Shown piece after piece: positions 34,409 through 42,810 of a DNA stretch of 64,000 bases. The notes beneath the pieces were generated by a model, which was not told the origin of the DNA, searched no databases, and saw only the letters and a list, made by a program, of their open reading frames with translations. The position numbers were made by a program, and so were the translations under genes. This DNA is from SAR202-VII-2 sp965263165 (GTDB lineage: Bacteria; Chloroflexota; Dehalococcoidia; Lucifugimonadales; SAR202-VII-2): positions 682,001 through 746,000 of the forward strand of contig OZ253584.1 in the NCBI GenBank assembly GCA_965263165.1. Reading direction: 5' to 3'. Positions within the stretch are counted from its first letter, which is position 1; the number at the start of each line of letters is the position of its first letter.

Positions 34409-34613
34409 GCTATTGAGCAGAGAGGCGTTTCCGTAAGCTATCGTTCGCGATGCCATTGAGCGGGTGAGCATCTCCGTAAGCTCTTGTTCGCGCGCCATTG
34501 ATCGGGCATCTCCGTAAGCTCTTGTTCGCAGCGCCATTGAGCGGGCATCTCCGTGAGCTGTGGTTCGCAGCGCCATTGAGCGGGCAGGCATCTCCGTAAA
34601 CTCTTGTCCAATG
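34409..34613. repeat. Five direct repeats of 39-43 bp
   Basis: Units begin at 34409, 34452, 34494, 34533 and 34572. Core: GCCATTGAGCGGGCATCTCC followed by GTAAGCTCTTGTTCGC. Spacings are 43, 42, 39 and 39. They are adjacent, with no spacers. They lie in the right arm of element copy 2 and are not in copies 1 or 3. The role may be slippage, protein binding or none. Confidence 0.8.
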
Positions 34614-34660
34614 ACCTCATCCAAATTCCAGCGGCCCGGGCTAGCCTGTAAAGAGAATCC

Positions 34661-36565
34661 CTAGGGTTGCCCGAGCCCCGGCAGGGCATCCTCCATTCCT
34701 TCCAACAGCTCTGAGAGGACCTGGTACCGGTTGAACGGCGGTATCACGTACGCCCCGGCGACATGCGGCGCCGTCGCCCTCAGCACCTCGCGAGCGATTT
34801 CAAGCCCAACTTCGCCCTCATCCTCTCCGGCCCTGCGCAGACGCTCCCGCACCGCCTCCGACGCCGCGATGCCCGGCACCTCGTTGTGGAGGAACTCCGC
34901 GTGGCGCAGGCTGCGCAGCGGCAGGACTCCCAACAACACGGGCTTGGGGAATCCTCCGAGCCGACGCCGCCAGCGCTCCACGGTCTCCGGGTCGTAGATG
35001 GGCTGGGTCAGCAGAAAATCCGCCCCGGCCTCCACTTTGCGCTCCAAGAGACGCAGCTCCCGGTCCATGTCCAGCGCCGCCAGGTCCAGAGCCGCCCCCG
35101 TAATGAACGACGTGGGCCGTTCCAAGGACTGCCCCAAGGCTCCTTCCCCCCTGTTGAAGCCTTCGATAAGCCGCATCAGCCCCGATGGCGTTACGTCCGA
35201 GAGAACGCCGGCCTCCGGGTAATCTCCCAGGGAGGGCGGATCGCCCCGGACAATGAAGAGGTTGCGAACGCCCAGCCCGTGCGCTCCCAGCAGCTCGGAG
35301 TGCAGCGCCAGCAGGTTCCGGTGCCGCGTCGCCAGGTGCATGATGGTCTCCAGCCCCAGCCGGCCCTGCACGAGGGCGCTCGTAGCCAGGGCGCTCATCC
35401 GGCCCCGCGCCCTGGGGTTGTCGGCGATGTTGACGGCGTCCAGCAGCCCTGTGCCCTGGAGAGGGCGCAGGCGCTCCAGAATCTGGCTGATGTCGAATCC
35501 CTTGGGCGGGATTACCTCCATCGTCACCACGAATTTCCGGCCCAGCTTCTTGGCGAGGCCGGTAGGCTCCAAGTCAGGAACGGCCGTCGCCGCGGCGCGA
35601 CGCTCCGTTTCAGCCGCAGGGGCCGCCTGCGCCGGTCTGCGCGGCGCCGTCTTTACCGGCGCCGCCACCGCTTCCCGCAGCGCCGCCGTGTGTTCGGGCG
35701 TCGTGCCGCAGCACCCGCCGATGATGCTAACCCCAAGCTCCACCATGCGGCGCGCATGCCCCGCCATGTACTCCGGCGACGCCATATAGACGTGCCGCCC
35801 TTCCACGTCGTGGGGGAACCCAGCGTTCGGCTGCGCCGCCATCAGGCCGCCGGTCGCCTCGGCCATCTGCTCGATCGTCGCCACCATCGACTGCGAGCCC
35901 ACGCTGCAATTGGCCCCAACCACGTCCACGCCGATCTCGCGCAGGCGGCGCGCCGCCTCGGTGGGCGCGTCCCCGTAGAGGCTGTTGCCCTCCTCAGTGA
36001 ACGTCATCTGGGCGACGATTGGCAGGTCGCAGGCCTCCTGGGCCGCCCTCACCGCCTCCTCTAGCTCCCCCAATGAGGAGAACGTCTCGAAGACGATCAT
36101 GTCGATGCCGCCCTCAAGGAGTGCGTCGACCTGCTCCCGGAACGTCCTGCCGGCCTGCGCCCTCGTCAGCGGACCAAGGGGCGCCAGCGGCTTGCCGGCC
36201 GGTCCAATCGCCCCGGCGATCCAGGCGGGCACCCCCGTCAAGCGACGCGCCTCTCGCGCCAGCTCGACGCCCCGGCGGTTGATTTCCCCAACCTGCTCCG
36301 CCAACCCGTGAGGCTCAAGGCGAAGGCGGTTGGCCCCGAACGTGTTGGTCTCCAGGATCTCCGCCCCGGCCTGGAGGTAGTCCAAGTGCACCTGAAGCAC
36401 CAGATCAGGCGCCAGCAGGTTCAACTCGTCCAGACACTGCTCGAACTTCTGCCGGCCGCGGGCATACAGCTCCGTGCCCATCGCCCCGTCGGCCAGAATC
36501 GGCCCGCGGGACAGCCGTTGAAGGAATGCCTCTCTTTTCGTTGACACTTGCGTCATCAAATCCAC
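34661..36565 (-). CDS. Bifunctional homocysteine S-methyltransferase / methylenetetrahydrofolate reductase
   Basis: 634 residues, YitJ-like fusion. N-terminal Hcy-binding barrel (about 10-300) with zinc ligands in VVGANCSVG and the IGGCCGTT pair. C-terminal MTHFR barrel (about 335-625), FAD-dependent: VVTMEVIPPKGFD, NLFIVRGDPPSLGDYPEAG and PIYDPETVERW. It would make methionine using a methyl donor and 5-methyl-THF. The stop TAG is part of the CTAG target of repeat element copy 2. ATG at 36565 or 36556; an operator-like repeat overlaps the start. Confidence 0.94.
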   Translation of the reverse strand: MDLMTQVSTKREAFLQRLSRGPILADGAMGTELYARGRQKFEQCLDELNLLAPDLVLQVHLDYLQAGAEILETNTFGANRLRLEPHGLAEQVGEINRRGVELAREARRLTGVPAWIAGAIGPAGKPLAPLGPLTRAQAGRTFREQVDALLEGGIDMIVFETFSSLGELEEAVRAAQEACDLPIVAQMTFTEEGNSLYGDAPTEAARRLREIGVDVVGANCSVGSQSMVATIEQMAEATGGLMAAQPNAGFPHDVEGRHVYMASPEYMAGHARRMVELGVSIIGGCCGTTPEHTAALREAVAAPVKTAPRRPAQAAPAAETERRAAATAVPDLEPTGLAKKLGRKFVVTMEVIPPKGFDISQILERLRPLQGTGLLDAVNIADNPRARGRMSALATSALVQGRLGLETIMHLATRHRNLLALHSELLGAHGLGVRNLFIVRGDPPSLGDYPEAGVLSDVTPSGLMRLIEGFNRGEGALGQSLERPTSFITGAALDLAALDMDRELRLLERKVEAGADFLLTQPIYDPETVERWRRRLGGFPKPVLLGVLPLRSLRHAEFLHNEVPGIAASEAVRERLRRAGEDEGEVGLEIAREVLRATAPHVAGAYVIPPFNRYQVLSELLEGMEDALPGLGQP

Positions 36566-36600
36566 CGTTCAGCAATACTTGCGTCCAGCAATACTTGCGT
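36544..36600. repeat. Direct repeats at the start of the methyltransferase/MTHFR gene
   Basis: CAGCAATACTTGCGT occurs exactly twice (36570-36584 and 36586-36600), with period 16; a shorter third piece, ACTTGCGTCAT, overlaps the start codon region at about 36546-36556. It could be an operator or a slippage duplication of the start region. Confidence 0.6.
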
Positions 36601-36771
36601 AATCCGCGAAACGCCTGTCGGCAATTGTAGCAGAAGGCTCTTGGGTGGCCCCGCAGCCCGTGGTACGATTCGCTTATCGAGGCCTCTCGACCCTCCAGAA
36701 GACCACCCGGCATTAGACCGGCATCCCCGGCCCAGCCCCATCCCCCGAGCCGTAAGCCCTCCAGGACTCCC

Positions 36772-38817
36772 ATGCCCAACCTCCTCATCAACGAGACCAG
36801 CCCCTACCTCCTCCAGCACGCCCACAACCCCGTCGAGTGGCACGCCTGGGGAGAGGACGCGCTAGCCAAGGCGCGGGACGAAGACAAGCCCATCCTCGTC
36901 TCCATCGGCTACTCCGCCTGCCACTGGTGCCACGTCATGGAGCGCGAGTCCTTCGAGAACGAGGACATCGCCCGCCTGATGAACGACGCTTTCGTCAACA
37001 TCAAGGTCGACCGCGAGGAGCGCCCGGACCTCGACAGCATCTACATGGGGGCCGTCCAGGCCATGACCGGCCGGGGCGGCTGGCCCCTCAATGTCTTCCT
37101 CACTCCCGACGGCAAGCCTTTCTTTGGCGGGACCTACTTCCCGCCGGACGACCGCCACGGCATCGCCGGCTGGCCCAAGGTGTTGCAGGCCGTCGCCAGG
37201 GCTTACCAAGCCGACAGGTCGAAGGTGGAGGAAATGGCCCAGCAGTTGACCGAGCGCCTGCGCCATGCGGGTGCCGCTCAGGCCGGCCTCGAGCCTCTCA
37301 CCACCGAGATCCTCAACCAGGCCTTCGCCCAGCTCCGCTCCCAGTTCGACTGGCAGCTTGGCGGTCTCGCCGGCGCTCCCAAGTTCCCCCAGCCCATGTC
37401 CTGGGAGTTCGCCCTCCGCCACCACCACCGGACCGGCGACCCCGATGCGCTGCGCATGGTCGAGCTCACCCTCCATCGCATGGCCCTCGGCGGCATCTAC
37501 GACCATCTCGGCGGCGGGTTCGCCCGCTACTCCACCGACCAGTTCTGGCTGACCCCCCACTTCGAAAAGATGCTCTACGACAACGCCCTCCTCGCCTCCC
37601 TGTACCTCCATGCCCACCAGGCAACCGGCAATCCCCTCTACAAGCGCATCGTCGAGGAGACCCTTGACTACCTCCTGCGCGACATGACCGCCCCGGAGGG
37701 CGGCTTCTTCTCCGCCCAGGACGCCGACAGCGAGGGCGTGGAAGGCAAGTTCTACGTCTGGACCCCCCAGGAGATTGCCGAAATCCTCGGCCCCGGCGAC
37801 GCTCCTCTCTTCAACGCCTACTACGGCGTCACCCAGGCCGGCAACTTCGAGGGCAGCAATATCCTCAACGTTCCCCGCGAGGCCGGGACGGTCGCCGCCG
37901 AACTCGGGATATCACGCGAAGCGCTCGAAGCGGCAGTCCAGCGCGGCCGGGCGGTCCTCCTAGATGCCCGCTACGAGCGGATCCCGCCCGCCCTTGACGA
38001 CAAGGTCCTCACCGAGTGGAACGGCCTCGCACTGAGGGCGATGGCTGAGGCCGCCGTCGCTCTGGAACGGCCCGATTACCGGCAGGCCGCCGAGCGCAAC
38101 GCCGCCTTCCTCCTAGCCACTCTCCGGCAGGACGGACGGCTCCTCCGCTCGCACCGGGCGGGGCGCTCCCAGTTGAAGGGCTACCTCGCAGACTACGCCG
38201 CCCTCATAGACGGCCTGATGGCGCTGCATACCGCCACGTTCGAGTTGCGCTGGATGAACGAGGCCCGCTCCCTCGCCGACGAGATGATCCGCCTGTTCTG
38301 GGACAGCGGTCAGAGCGTTTTCTTCGACACCGGGACCGACCACGATCCCCTCCCCGTCCGACCACGCGACATCTTCGACAACGCGCTCCCCTCCGGGAAC
38401 GCCCTGGCCGCAGACGTCCTGCTCCGGCTCGCCGCCCTGACCGGAGAAACGGACTACGCCAAGCCGGCAGTGGCCTCCCTCCGCGGCGTGCGGGAGTACC
38501 TGTCCAGGGCCCCCGCCGGTTTCGGTCATTGGCTGGGAGCGTTGGACTTCTACCTCTCCACCCCCAAGGAGGTCGTCATCGCCGCCGCCGAAGGCGCCCC
38601 TGGCACCGCCGACCTCCTGCGCGCCCTCCACGGGCGCTACCTGCCCAACAAGGTCGTCATGGGACTGGACACGGACGCCTCTCAGGACGGGGCGTGGCCC
38701 CTGCTGCAAGGCCGCTCCCTCATCGATGGCAAAGCCACCGCCTACGTCTGTCAGCATTTCGCCTGCCAACTCCCGGTCACCGACCCCACCGCCCTCGAGG
38801 CGCAGCTTTGGCCGTAG
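36772..38817 (+). CDS. Thioredoxin-domain DUF255 protein (YyaL/SPATA20-like)
   Basis: 681 residues, full family length. N-terminal thioredoxin-like domain: SPYLLQHAHNPVEWHAW and SACHWCHVMERESF with the CxxC motif; then GGWPLNVFLTPDGKPFFGG. The rest is an (alpha/alpha)6 barrel like N-acylglucosamine epimerases (FAGAPKFPQP-type strand, ARYSTDQFWLTPHFEKMLYDNA, LTEWNGLALRAMAEAA). Function unknown; proposed redox-linked sugar or protein-modifying role. The last 38 bases of the gene region recur at 39665 (see repeat). Confidence 0.9.
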   Translation: MPNLLINETSPYLLQHAHNPVEWHAWGEDALAKARDEDKPILVSIGYSACHWCHVMERESFENEDIARLMNDAFVNIKVDREERPDLDSIYMGAVQAMTGRGGWPLNVFLTPDGKPFFGGTYFPPDDRHGIAGWPKVLQAVARAYQADRSKVEEMAQQLTERLRHAGAAQAGLEPLTTEILNQAFAQLRSQFDWQLGGLAGAPKFPQPMSWEFALRHHHRTGDPDALRMVELTLHRMALGGIYDHLGGGFARYSTDQFWLTPHFEKMLYDNALLASLYLHAHQATGNPLYKRIVEETLDYLLRDMTAPEGGFFSAQDADSEGVEGKFYVWTPQEIAEILGPGDAPLFNAYYGVTQAGNFEGSNILNVPREAGTVAAELGISREALEAAVQRGRAVLLDARYERIPPALDDKVLTEWNGLALRAMAEAAVALERPDYRQAAERNAAFLLATLRQDGRLLRSHRAGRSQLKGYLADYAALIDGLMALHTATFELRWMNEARSLADEMIRLFWDSGQSVFFDTGTDHDPLPVRPRDIFDNALPSGNALAADVLLRLAALTGETDYAKPAVASLRGVREYLSRAPAGFGHWLGALDFYLSTPKEVVIAAAEGAPGTADLLRALHGRYLPNKVVMGLDTDASQDGAWPLLQGRSLIDGKATAYVCQHFACQLPVTDPTALEAQLWP

Positions 38818-38826
38818 CAAGGGCCG
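38789..38826 (+). repeat. Left copy of a 38-bp gene-end repeat (att-like)
   Basis: Covers the last codons of the DUF255 gene (A-L-E-A-Q-L-W-P-stop) and 9 bases beyond. 34 of 38 bases match 39665-39702. See finding on the flanked insert. Confidence 0.7.
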
Positions 38827-38933
38827 CGGCGGAGGATTAAGTGTAGTTCCCATGGAGCGTGATCGTTCCCCTGCATGGTCACCTCAGCCGGCGACATGCG
38901 CGCATGTCGAGAAATCTCAGTAGGGAGATAACG

Positions 38934-39581
38934 ATGCCTGACCTAATCGAGATCCTGGACAAATTCAACAGGAAGGAAAGGTTCTTTCTCATCGGCCAAG
39001 CTCTGGGTAACGAGGATTTTCCGTTATCCAAGAGTTTCCGCAAGGCTCTCGGTGCTGAAATTGAAATCGAAATACCCCGCGGTGCTTTCGTAGCAATGGA
39101 CTATCACCTGGATTGGATAGCTGCAAGCCTGTGGGCCTACCGGAACCCTGAGTTTGTAGGCAAACCCTTTCCCAATCCAGACCTCAATTCAGATCGAGTA
39201 GTTACAGGAACTCAGCAGGATACTGATCTATTCATTGCGTTCAAATCAGGGGAGAGTTATCACCTTGTCCTCGTGGAGGCGAAGGGATACGATTCTTGGA
39301 ACAACAAACAGATGCATGAGAAGGCGGAACGATTGGGAGGAATCTTTGGAAAGGACGGGAAGGAATATCACCCCGAAGTGACGCCGCATTTCTGCCTGAT
39401 GTCATCAACGCCACCGGAGAAATTGGATCCCACCACTTGGCCCGAATGGATGTTCAAAAAAGATGAAAGCGACCCCTATTATTGGCTGAAGTTGAACTTA
39501 GAGCATCCTCGGCTGGAGGTCACGCGTTGCGATTCTAACGGGAAGTCTTTGAAGGGAGGAGAATACTTTTGCATAAAGTAG
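38934..39581 (+). CDS. Low-G+C PD-(D/E)XK nuclease-like hypothetical protein
   Basis: 215 residues from the ATG at 38934 with TAGGGAG upstream. Possible nuclease core: TDLFIAFK then LVLVEAKGYDSW (Asp, Glu-x-Lys) followed by a helix NNKQMHEKAERLGGIF. I do not recognise a named family; a restriction-like or phage-defence nuclease is plausible. The base composition is clearly more AT-rich than the neighbours, and the gene is enclosed by the 38-bp gene-end repeats, both signs of transfer. No integrase or partner gene lies within the repeats. Confidence 0.6.
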   Translation: MPDLIEILDKFNRKERFFLIGQALGNEDFPLSKSFRKALGAEIEIEIPRGAFVAMDYHLDWIAASLWAYRNPEFVGKPFPNPDLNSDRVVTGTQQDTDLFIAFKSGESYHLVLVEAKGYDSWNNKQMHEKAERLGGIFGKDGKEYHPEVTPHFCLMSSTPPEKLDPTTWPEWMFKKDESDPYYWLKLNLEHPRLEVTRCDSNGKSLKGGEYFCIK

Positions 39582-39664
39582 GTCCCACAACCCTCAGAGC
39601 GAGGATGATCCCGGGTCAGCGATGGTCTTACGCATGTCTCTCCTGAAATGTTAAGGTGAGCTCG

Positions 39665-39702
39665 CCGCCCTCGAAGCTCAGCTTTGGCCATAGTAAGGGC
39701 CG
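39665..39702 (+). repeat. Right copy of the 38-bp gene-end repeat (att-like)
   Basis: Repeats the 3' end of the DUF255 gene. The four differences include three silent codon changes (GAG/GAA, GCG/GCT, CCG/CCA), so the eight terminal amino acids and the stop remain A-L-E-A-Q-L-W-P-stop. This suggests a real but diverged gene end rather than a recent tandem copy. Confidence 0.7.
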
Positions 39703-39789
39703 ACCGTTTGGTGTACGGTGAGACCTACACCCCAGCCTCGAATCAAAGCCAGCGCCGCCAGACCACCCCAAGAAGCACTGGGAGCACCA

Positions 39790-40971
39790 ATGGCCGTTTC
39801 CCATAGAGTGCGCCGCTCCATGGAAGAGTCCTCCTGGATACGACGCATGTTCGAGCAGGGCGCCGCTCTGAAGCAACGCTTCGGCGACCGCAACGTCTTC
39901 GACCTCTCCCTCGGCAATCCCGTCATGGAGCCCCCCCCGGAGTTCCACCAGGCCCTCCAACGCCTCCTCTCCAACCCTCCCAGCGGCAGCCACCGCTATA
40001 TGCCCAACGCGGGCTACGACGAGACTCGCGCCGCTGTCGCCGACGCCCTCGCCGACGAAACCGGCCTCCCCTTCACCTCCAACGAGATCGTCATGACCGT
40101 TGGCGCCGGCGGCGCCATCAACGTCGTCCTGCACACCATTCTCGACCCAGGCGACGAGGTCATTCTCCTCGCCCCCTATTTCGCCGAATACACCTTCTAC
40201 GCCGACAACCACGGCGGCGCGCCCATCATCGTCCCCACCGATGGGGATTTCCTGCCCGACGTCAGCGCCGTCGAAGCCGCCATCGGCCCCAAAACGAGGG
40301 CCATCTTCATCAACTCGCCCAACAACCCCACCGGCGTCCTCTACCCCGCCGAACGCATCGAGGCCTTGGGCGAACTCCTCGAACGCAAGAGCCGGGCGCT
40401 CGGCCGCGAAATCTTCCTCATCAGCGACGAGCCCTATCGCAAGATCATCTTCGACGGCCTCTCGTACCCTCACGTCTTCCCCTTCTACCGGCAGACTATC
40501 GTGGCCACTTCCCACTCCAAGGACCTCGCCCTGCCGGGGGAACGCATCGGTTACATCGCCGTCAACCCCGCCTACGAGGAACGCGAGGAGCTCGTAGCCG
40601 GTTGCACCTTCTCCACCCGCATCCTTGGCTTCGTCAATGCCCCGGCCCTCATGCAGCGCGTTGTCGCTCACCTTCAGCAGACCACCGTCGACGTTCTGGA
40701 TTACCAACGCAAGCGGGACATGCTGTACAACGCCCTCACAGGCCTGGGCTATCAGGTCCCGCGCCCCCAGGGCGCCTTCTACATGTTCCCCCGCTCCCCC
40801 GTCGCCGACGAATTGGTCTTCATCAACGAGCTGTTGCAGTACAATGTCTTGGTCGTGCCTGGGCGGGGCTTCGGCGCCCCCGGCTCCTTCCGCCTCTCCT
40901 ACTGCGTCGAGGACTGGGTGCTGGAAGGCGCCCTGGAGGGATTCACAAAGGCGGCGCGGGCGGGGGCCTGA
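39790..40971 (+). CDS. Class I/II pyridoxal-phosphate aminotransferase
   Basis: 393 residues from the ATG at 39790 (GGGAG upstream). PLP-fold motifs: FDLSLGNPVMEPP, INSPNNPTGVLY, LISDEPYRKIIFDG and the Schiff-base lysine in SHSKDLALPGERIGY, with phosphate-binding Arg. Typical aspartate/aromatic-type fold type I. The amino donor is not identifiable. An upstream in-frame codon at 39718 is within the att-like repeat area and lacks a ribosome site. Confidence 0.92.
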   Translation: MAVSHRVRRSMEESSWIRRMFEQGAALKQRFGDRNVFDLSLGNPVMEPPPEFHQALQRLLSNPPSGSHRYMPNAGYDETRAAVADALADETGLPFTSNEIVMTVGAGGAINVVLHTILDPGDEVILLAPYFAEYTFYADNHGGAPIIVPTDGDFLPDVSAVEAAIGPKTRAIFINSPNNPTGVLYPAERIEALGELLERKSRALGREIFLISDEPYRKIIFDGLSYPHVFPFYRQTIVATSHSKDLALPGERIGYIAVNPAYEEREELVAGCTFSTRILGFVNAPALMQRVVAHLQQTTVDVLDYQRKRDMLYNALTGLGYQVPRPQGAFYMFPRSPVADELVFINELLQYNVLVVPGRGFGAPGSFRLSYCVEDWVLEGALEGFTKAARAGA

Positions 40972-41060
40972 CCCCAGAGCATGAAAGCTCCCCCGTCGCC
41001 AGAACTGCTGCCCCGCGACGGGAGCGTCAATCTGAAGACAGCCCACGTTGGGAGTCTCCA

Positions 41061-42767
41061 ATGACAACAACATCGGTTGACATCATCACCCAGGAAATCA
41101 TCCGCGCCCGGCTGGACGGCATAGTGCGGGAGATGCAAGCCGCCGTGCTCCGCACCGGGTACTCCACCATCATCCGCGAGTCCCACGACTTCAGCGCCGG
41201 CATCGTGGACCGGGAAGGGAACGTCGTGGGGCAGTACTCGCCGCTGCCGCCACATCTCGGCGCCTACCCCGAGTGCGTCATCGGCCTTCTTCGCCTCTAT
41301 AGCTACGACGAGATGGAGGACGGTGACTGCTTCCTCATCAACCACCCCTACTACTGCGGCTGCCCGCATCCCAACGACATGGTCGTCGTGATGCCCATCT
41401 TCTACGACGACGATATCGTCGCCTTCTGTTGCAGCATGGGCCACAAGAGCGACATCGGCGGCCAGTCCCCGGGGAGCAGGAACGTCCTCGCCCGGGACAT
41501 CTTCGGCGAAGGGCTTCAGATCATGCCGGTGAAGTTCCAGAGCCGCCGCCAGCCGGTCAAGGAAACGATCCAGTTCATCAACGCCAACAGCCGCACGCCG
41601 GCCCTGGTCCTCGGAGACCTCGGCGCCCAGGCCGGCGCACTATGGAGCATCGGCGCCACCCGCCTGAAGAGCCTTATGGACGGGTACGGCAAGGACGTCG
41701 TCCTCACCGCCTTCGAGCAGATAGGCCTCCGAACGGAAGCCCGCGTACGGGAAGAGATCGCTTCCTGGCCCGACGGCGTCTACGAGGCCGAAACCTACGT
41801 GGACGACATCGCCTCCCCCAACAACCCGATCCGCCTCCACGTAGCGGTCATCAAGGAGGGTGACGGTCTTGTCGTCGACTTTTCCGGTTCCGGGGACCAG
41901 AGCGCAGGCCCCATCAACATCCGCCCCCCCTTCATCCGGGGCATGACCTACTACGGCGTCATTTCCATGATCGACCCTGGGATCCCCAACAACCACGGGC
42001 TCGCTCGGGCGGTGGAGTGCAACTTCCGGGAGGGAAGCATCGTCAACCCCTCCTATCCCACCCCCATCGGCTTCTACTCCATGACGCTGTCCCTAGTGGA
42101 GGACGTCATCTTCGCCGCCCTCGCCAAGGCGTCCGGCAGGCCCTCCCTTGCCCACAACGCCCCCGGCGGTATGCTCGTCCTAGGCGACGTCAGCGGCGTC
42201 GGCCGCAAATATGTCCAGTACGAACTCTTGCAGTCCGGCAACGGCGCCTACGACGGCGGCGACGGCTGGACAGGAACGGCCCACTCCTGGGGCGGCGGCG
42301 CCAAGTTCACCAGCGTGGAAATCCTCGAATCCGAGTTCGATGTGGAACTGCAACAGTTCCGCCTGACCCCCGACAGCGGAGGGACCGGCAAGTTTCGCGG
42401 CGGGCTCGCCTTCATTCGGGACTACCTCGTCGGCGCCGAGAGCAGGTTCGCCGGCGGCGGCGACCGCATCGCCACCCCGCCCGAGGGCATGGACGGCGGC
42501 GGCAGCGGCTCGGCCGGGTACGTATCGGTCATCTCGAAAGATGGCCAGGAGAAGCGGAATATCGGCTTGGTGTCGAACCTGCCGGTGGGGCCGGGTGAGG
42601 TCCTCCGGGTTGCCACCGGCAGCGCCGGCGGCGTCGGCAACCCCCGGGACCGAGACCCAGAGCGGGTTATCCTCGACCTTCAGAACGGGTATATCACCGA
42701 GCAGGCGGCCAGGGAAGTCTACGGCCTCCCGGACGATCTCATCCGGCAGGCGAAGGGTTCCAACTGA
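41061..42767 (+). CDS. Hydantoinase B / N-methylhydantoinase beta-subunit-like protein
   Basis: 568 residues from the ATG at 41061 with TTGGGAG upstream; open frame extends to 40602 but that part lies inside the aminotransferase. HyuB motifs: QEIIRARLDGIVREMQAAV, RTGYSTIIRESHDFSAGI, GHKSDIGGQSPGS and the C-terminal GGGDRIATPPEGMDGG and GSAGGVGNP. HyuB works with HyuA (ATP-dependent) on hydantoins or acetone-carboxylase-like substrates; no HyuA is next to it. 89 bp separate it from the aminotransferase. Confidence 0.9.
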   Translation: MTTTSVDIITQEIIRARLDGIVREMQAAVLRTGYSTIIRESHDFSAGIVDREGNVVGQYSPLPPHLGAYPECVIGLLRLYSYDEMEDGDCFLINHPYYCGCPHPNDMVVVMPIFYDDDIVAFCCSMGHKSDIGGQSPGSRNVLARDIFGEGLQIMPVKFQSRRQPVKETIQFINANSRTPALVLGDLGAQAGALWSIGATRLKSLMDGYGKDVVLTAFEQIGLRTEARVREEIASWPDGVYEAETYVDDIASPNNPIRLHVAVIKEGDGLVVDFSGSGDQSAGPINIRPPFIRGMTYYGVISMIDPGIPNNHGLARAVECNFREGSIVNPSYPTPIGFYSMTLSLVEDVIFAALAKASGRPSLAHNAPGGMLVLGDVSGVGRKYVQYELLQSGNGAYDGGDGWTGTAHSWGGGAKFTSVEILESEFDVELQQFRLTPDSGGTGKFRGGLAFIRDYLVGAESRFAGGGDRIATPPEGMDGGGSGSAGYVSVISKDGQEKRNIGLVSNLPVGPGEVLRVATGSAGGVGNPRDRDPERVILDLQNGYITEQAAREVYGLPDDLIRQAKGSN

Positions 42768-42810
42768 CAGCCCGGCCCCCCTCCAGGAGACTCGCTAGCG
42801 CTGGCGCCCC

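Larger units (their letters stand above)
33202..34660 (-). mobile_element. Dispersed IS5-ended element, copy 2 (long, with cargo)
   Basis: About 1459 bp between two CTAG sites (33198-33201 and 34661-34664). The left end GGAACCTCTGAACAA equals the family end; the other end, GGATTCTCTTTACAG when read inward, is diverged. Shares with copy 1 the palindrome region, promoter and ORF start (about 33800-34290). Extra parts: five direct repeats near the right end and a coding-looking segment near the left (both listed). No transposase. The right CTAG provides the TAG stop of the methyltransferase/MTHFR gene. Confidence 0.7.

Noticed and set aside
34409..34613. Direct repeats as a CRISPR array.
   Set aside because: Units are adjacent, with no unique spacers of constant length, and no cas genes are near.
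39628..41073. 481-residue minus-strand frame.
   Set aside because: It is antisense to the aminotransferase with its PLP motifs; composition is typical of high-GC shadow frames.
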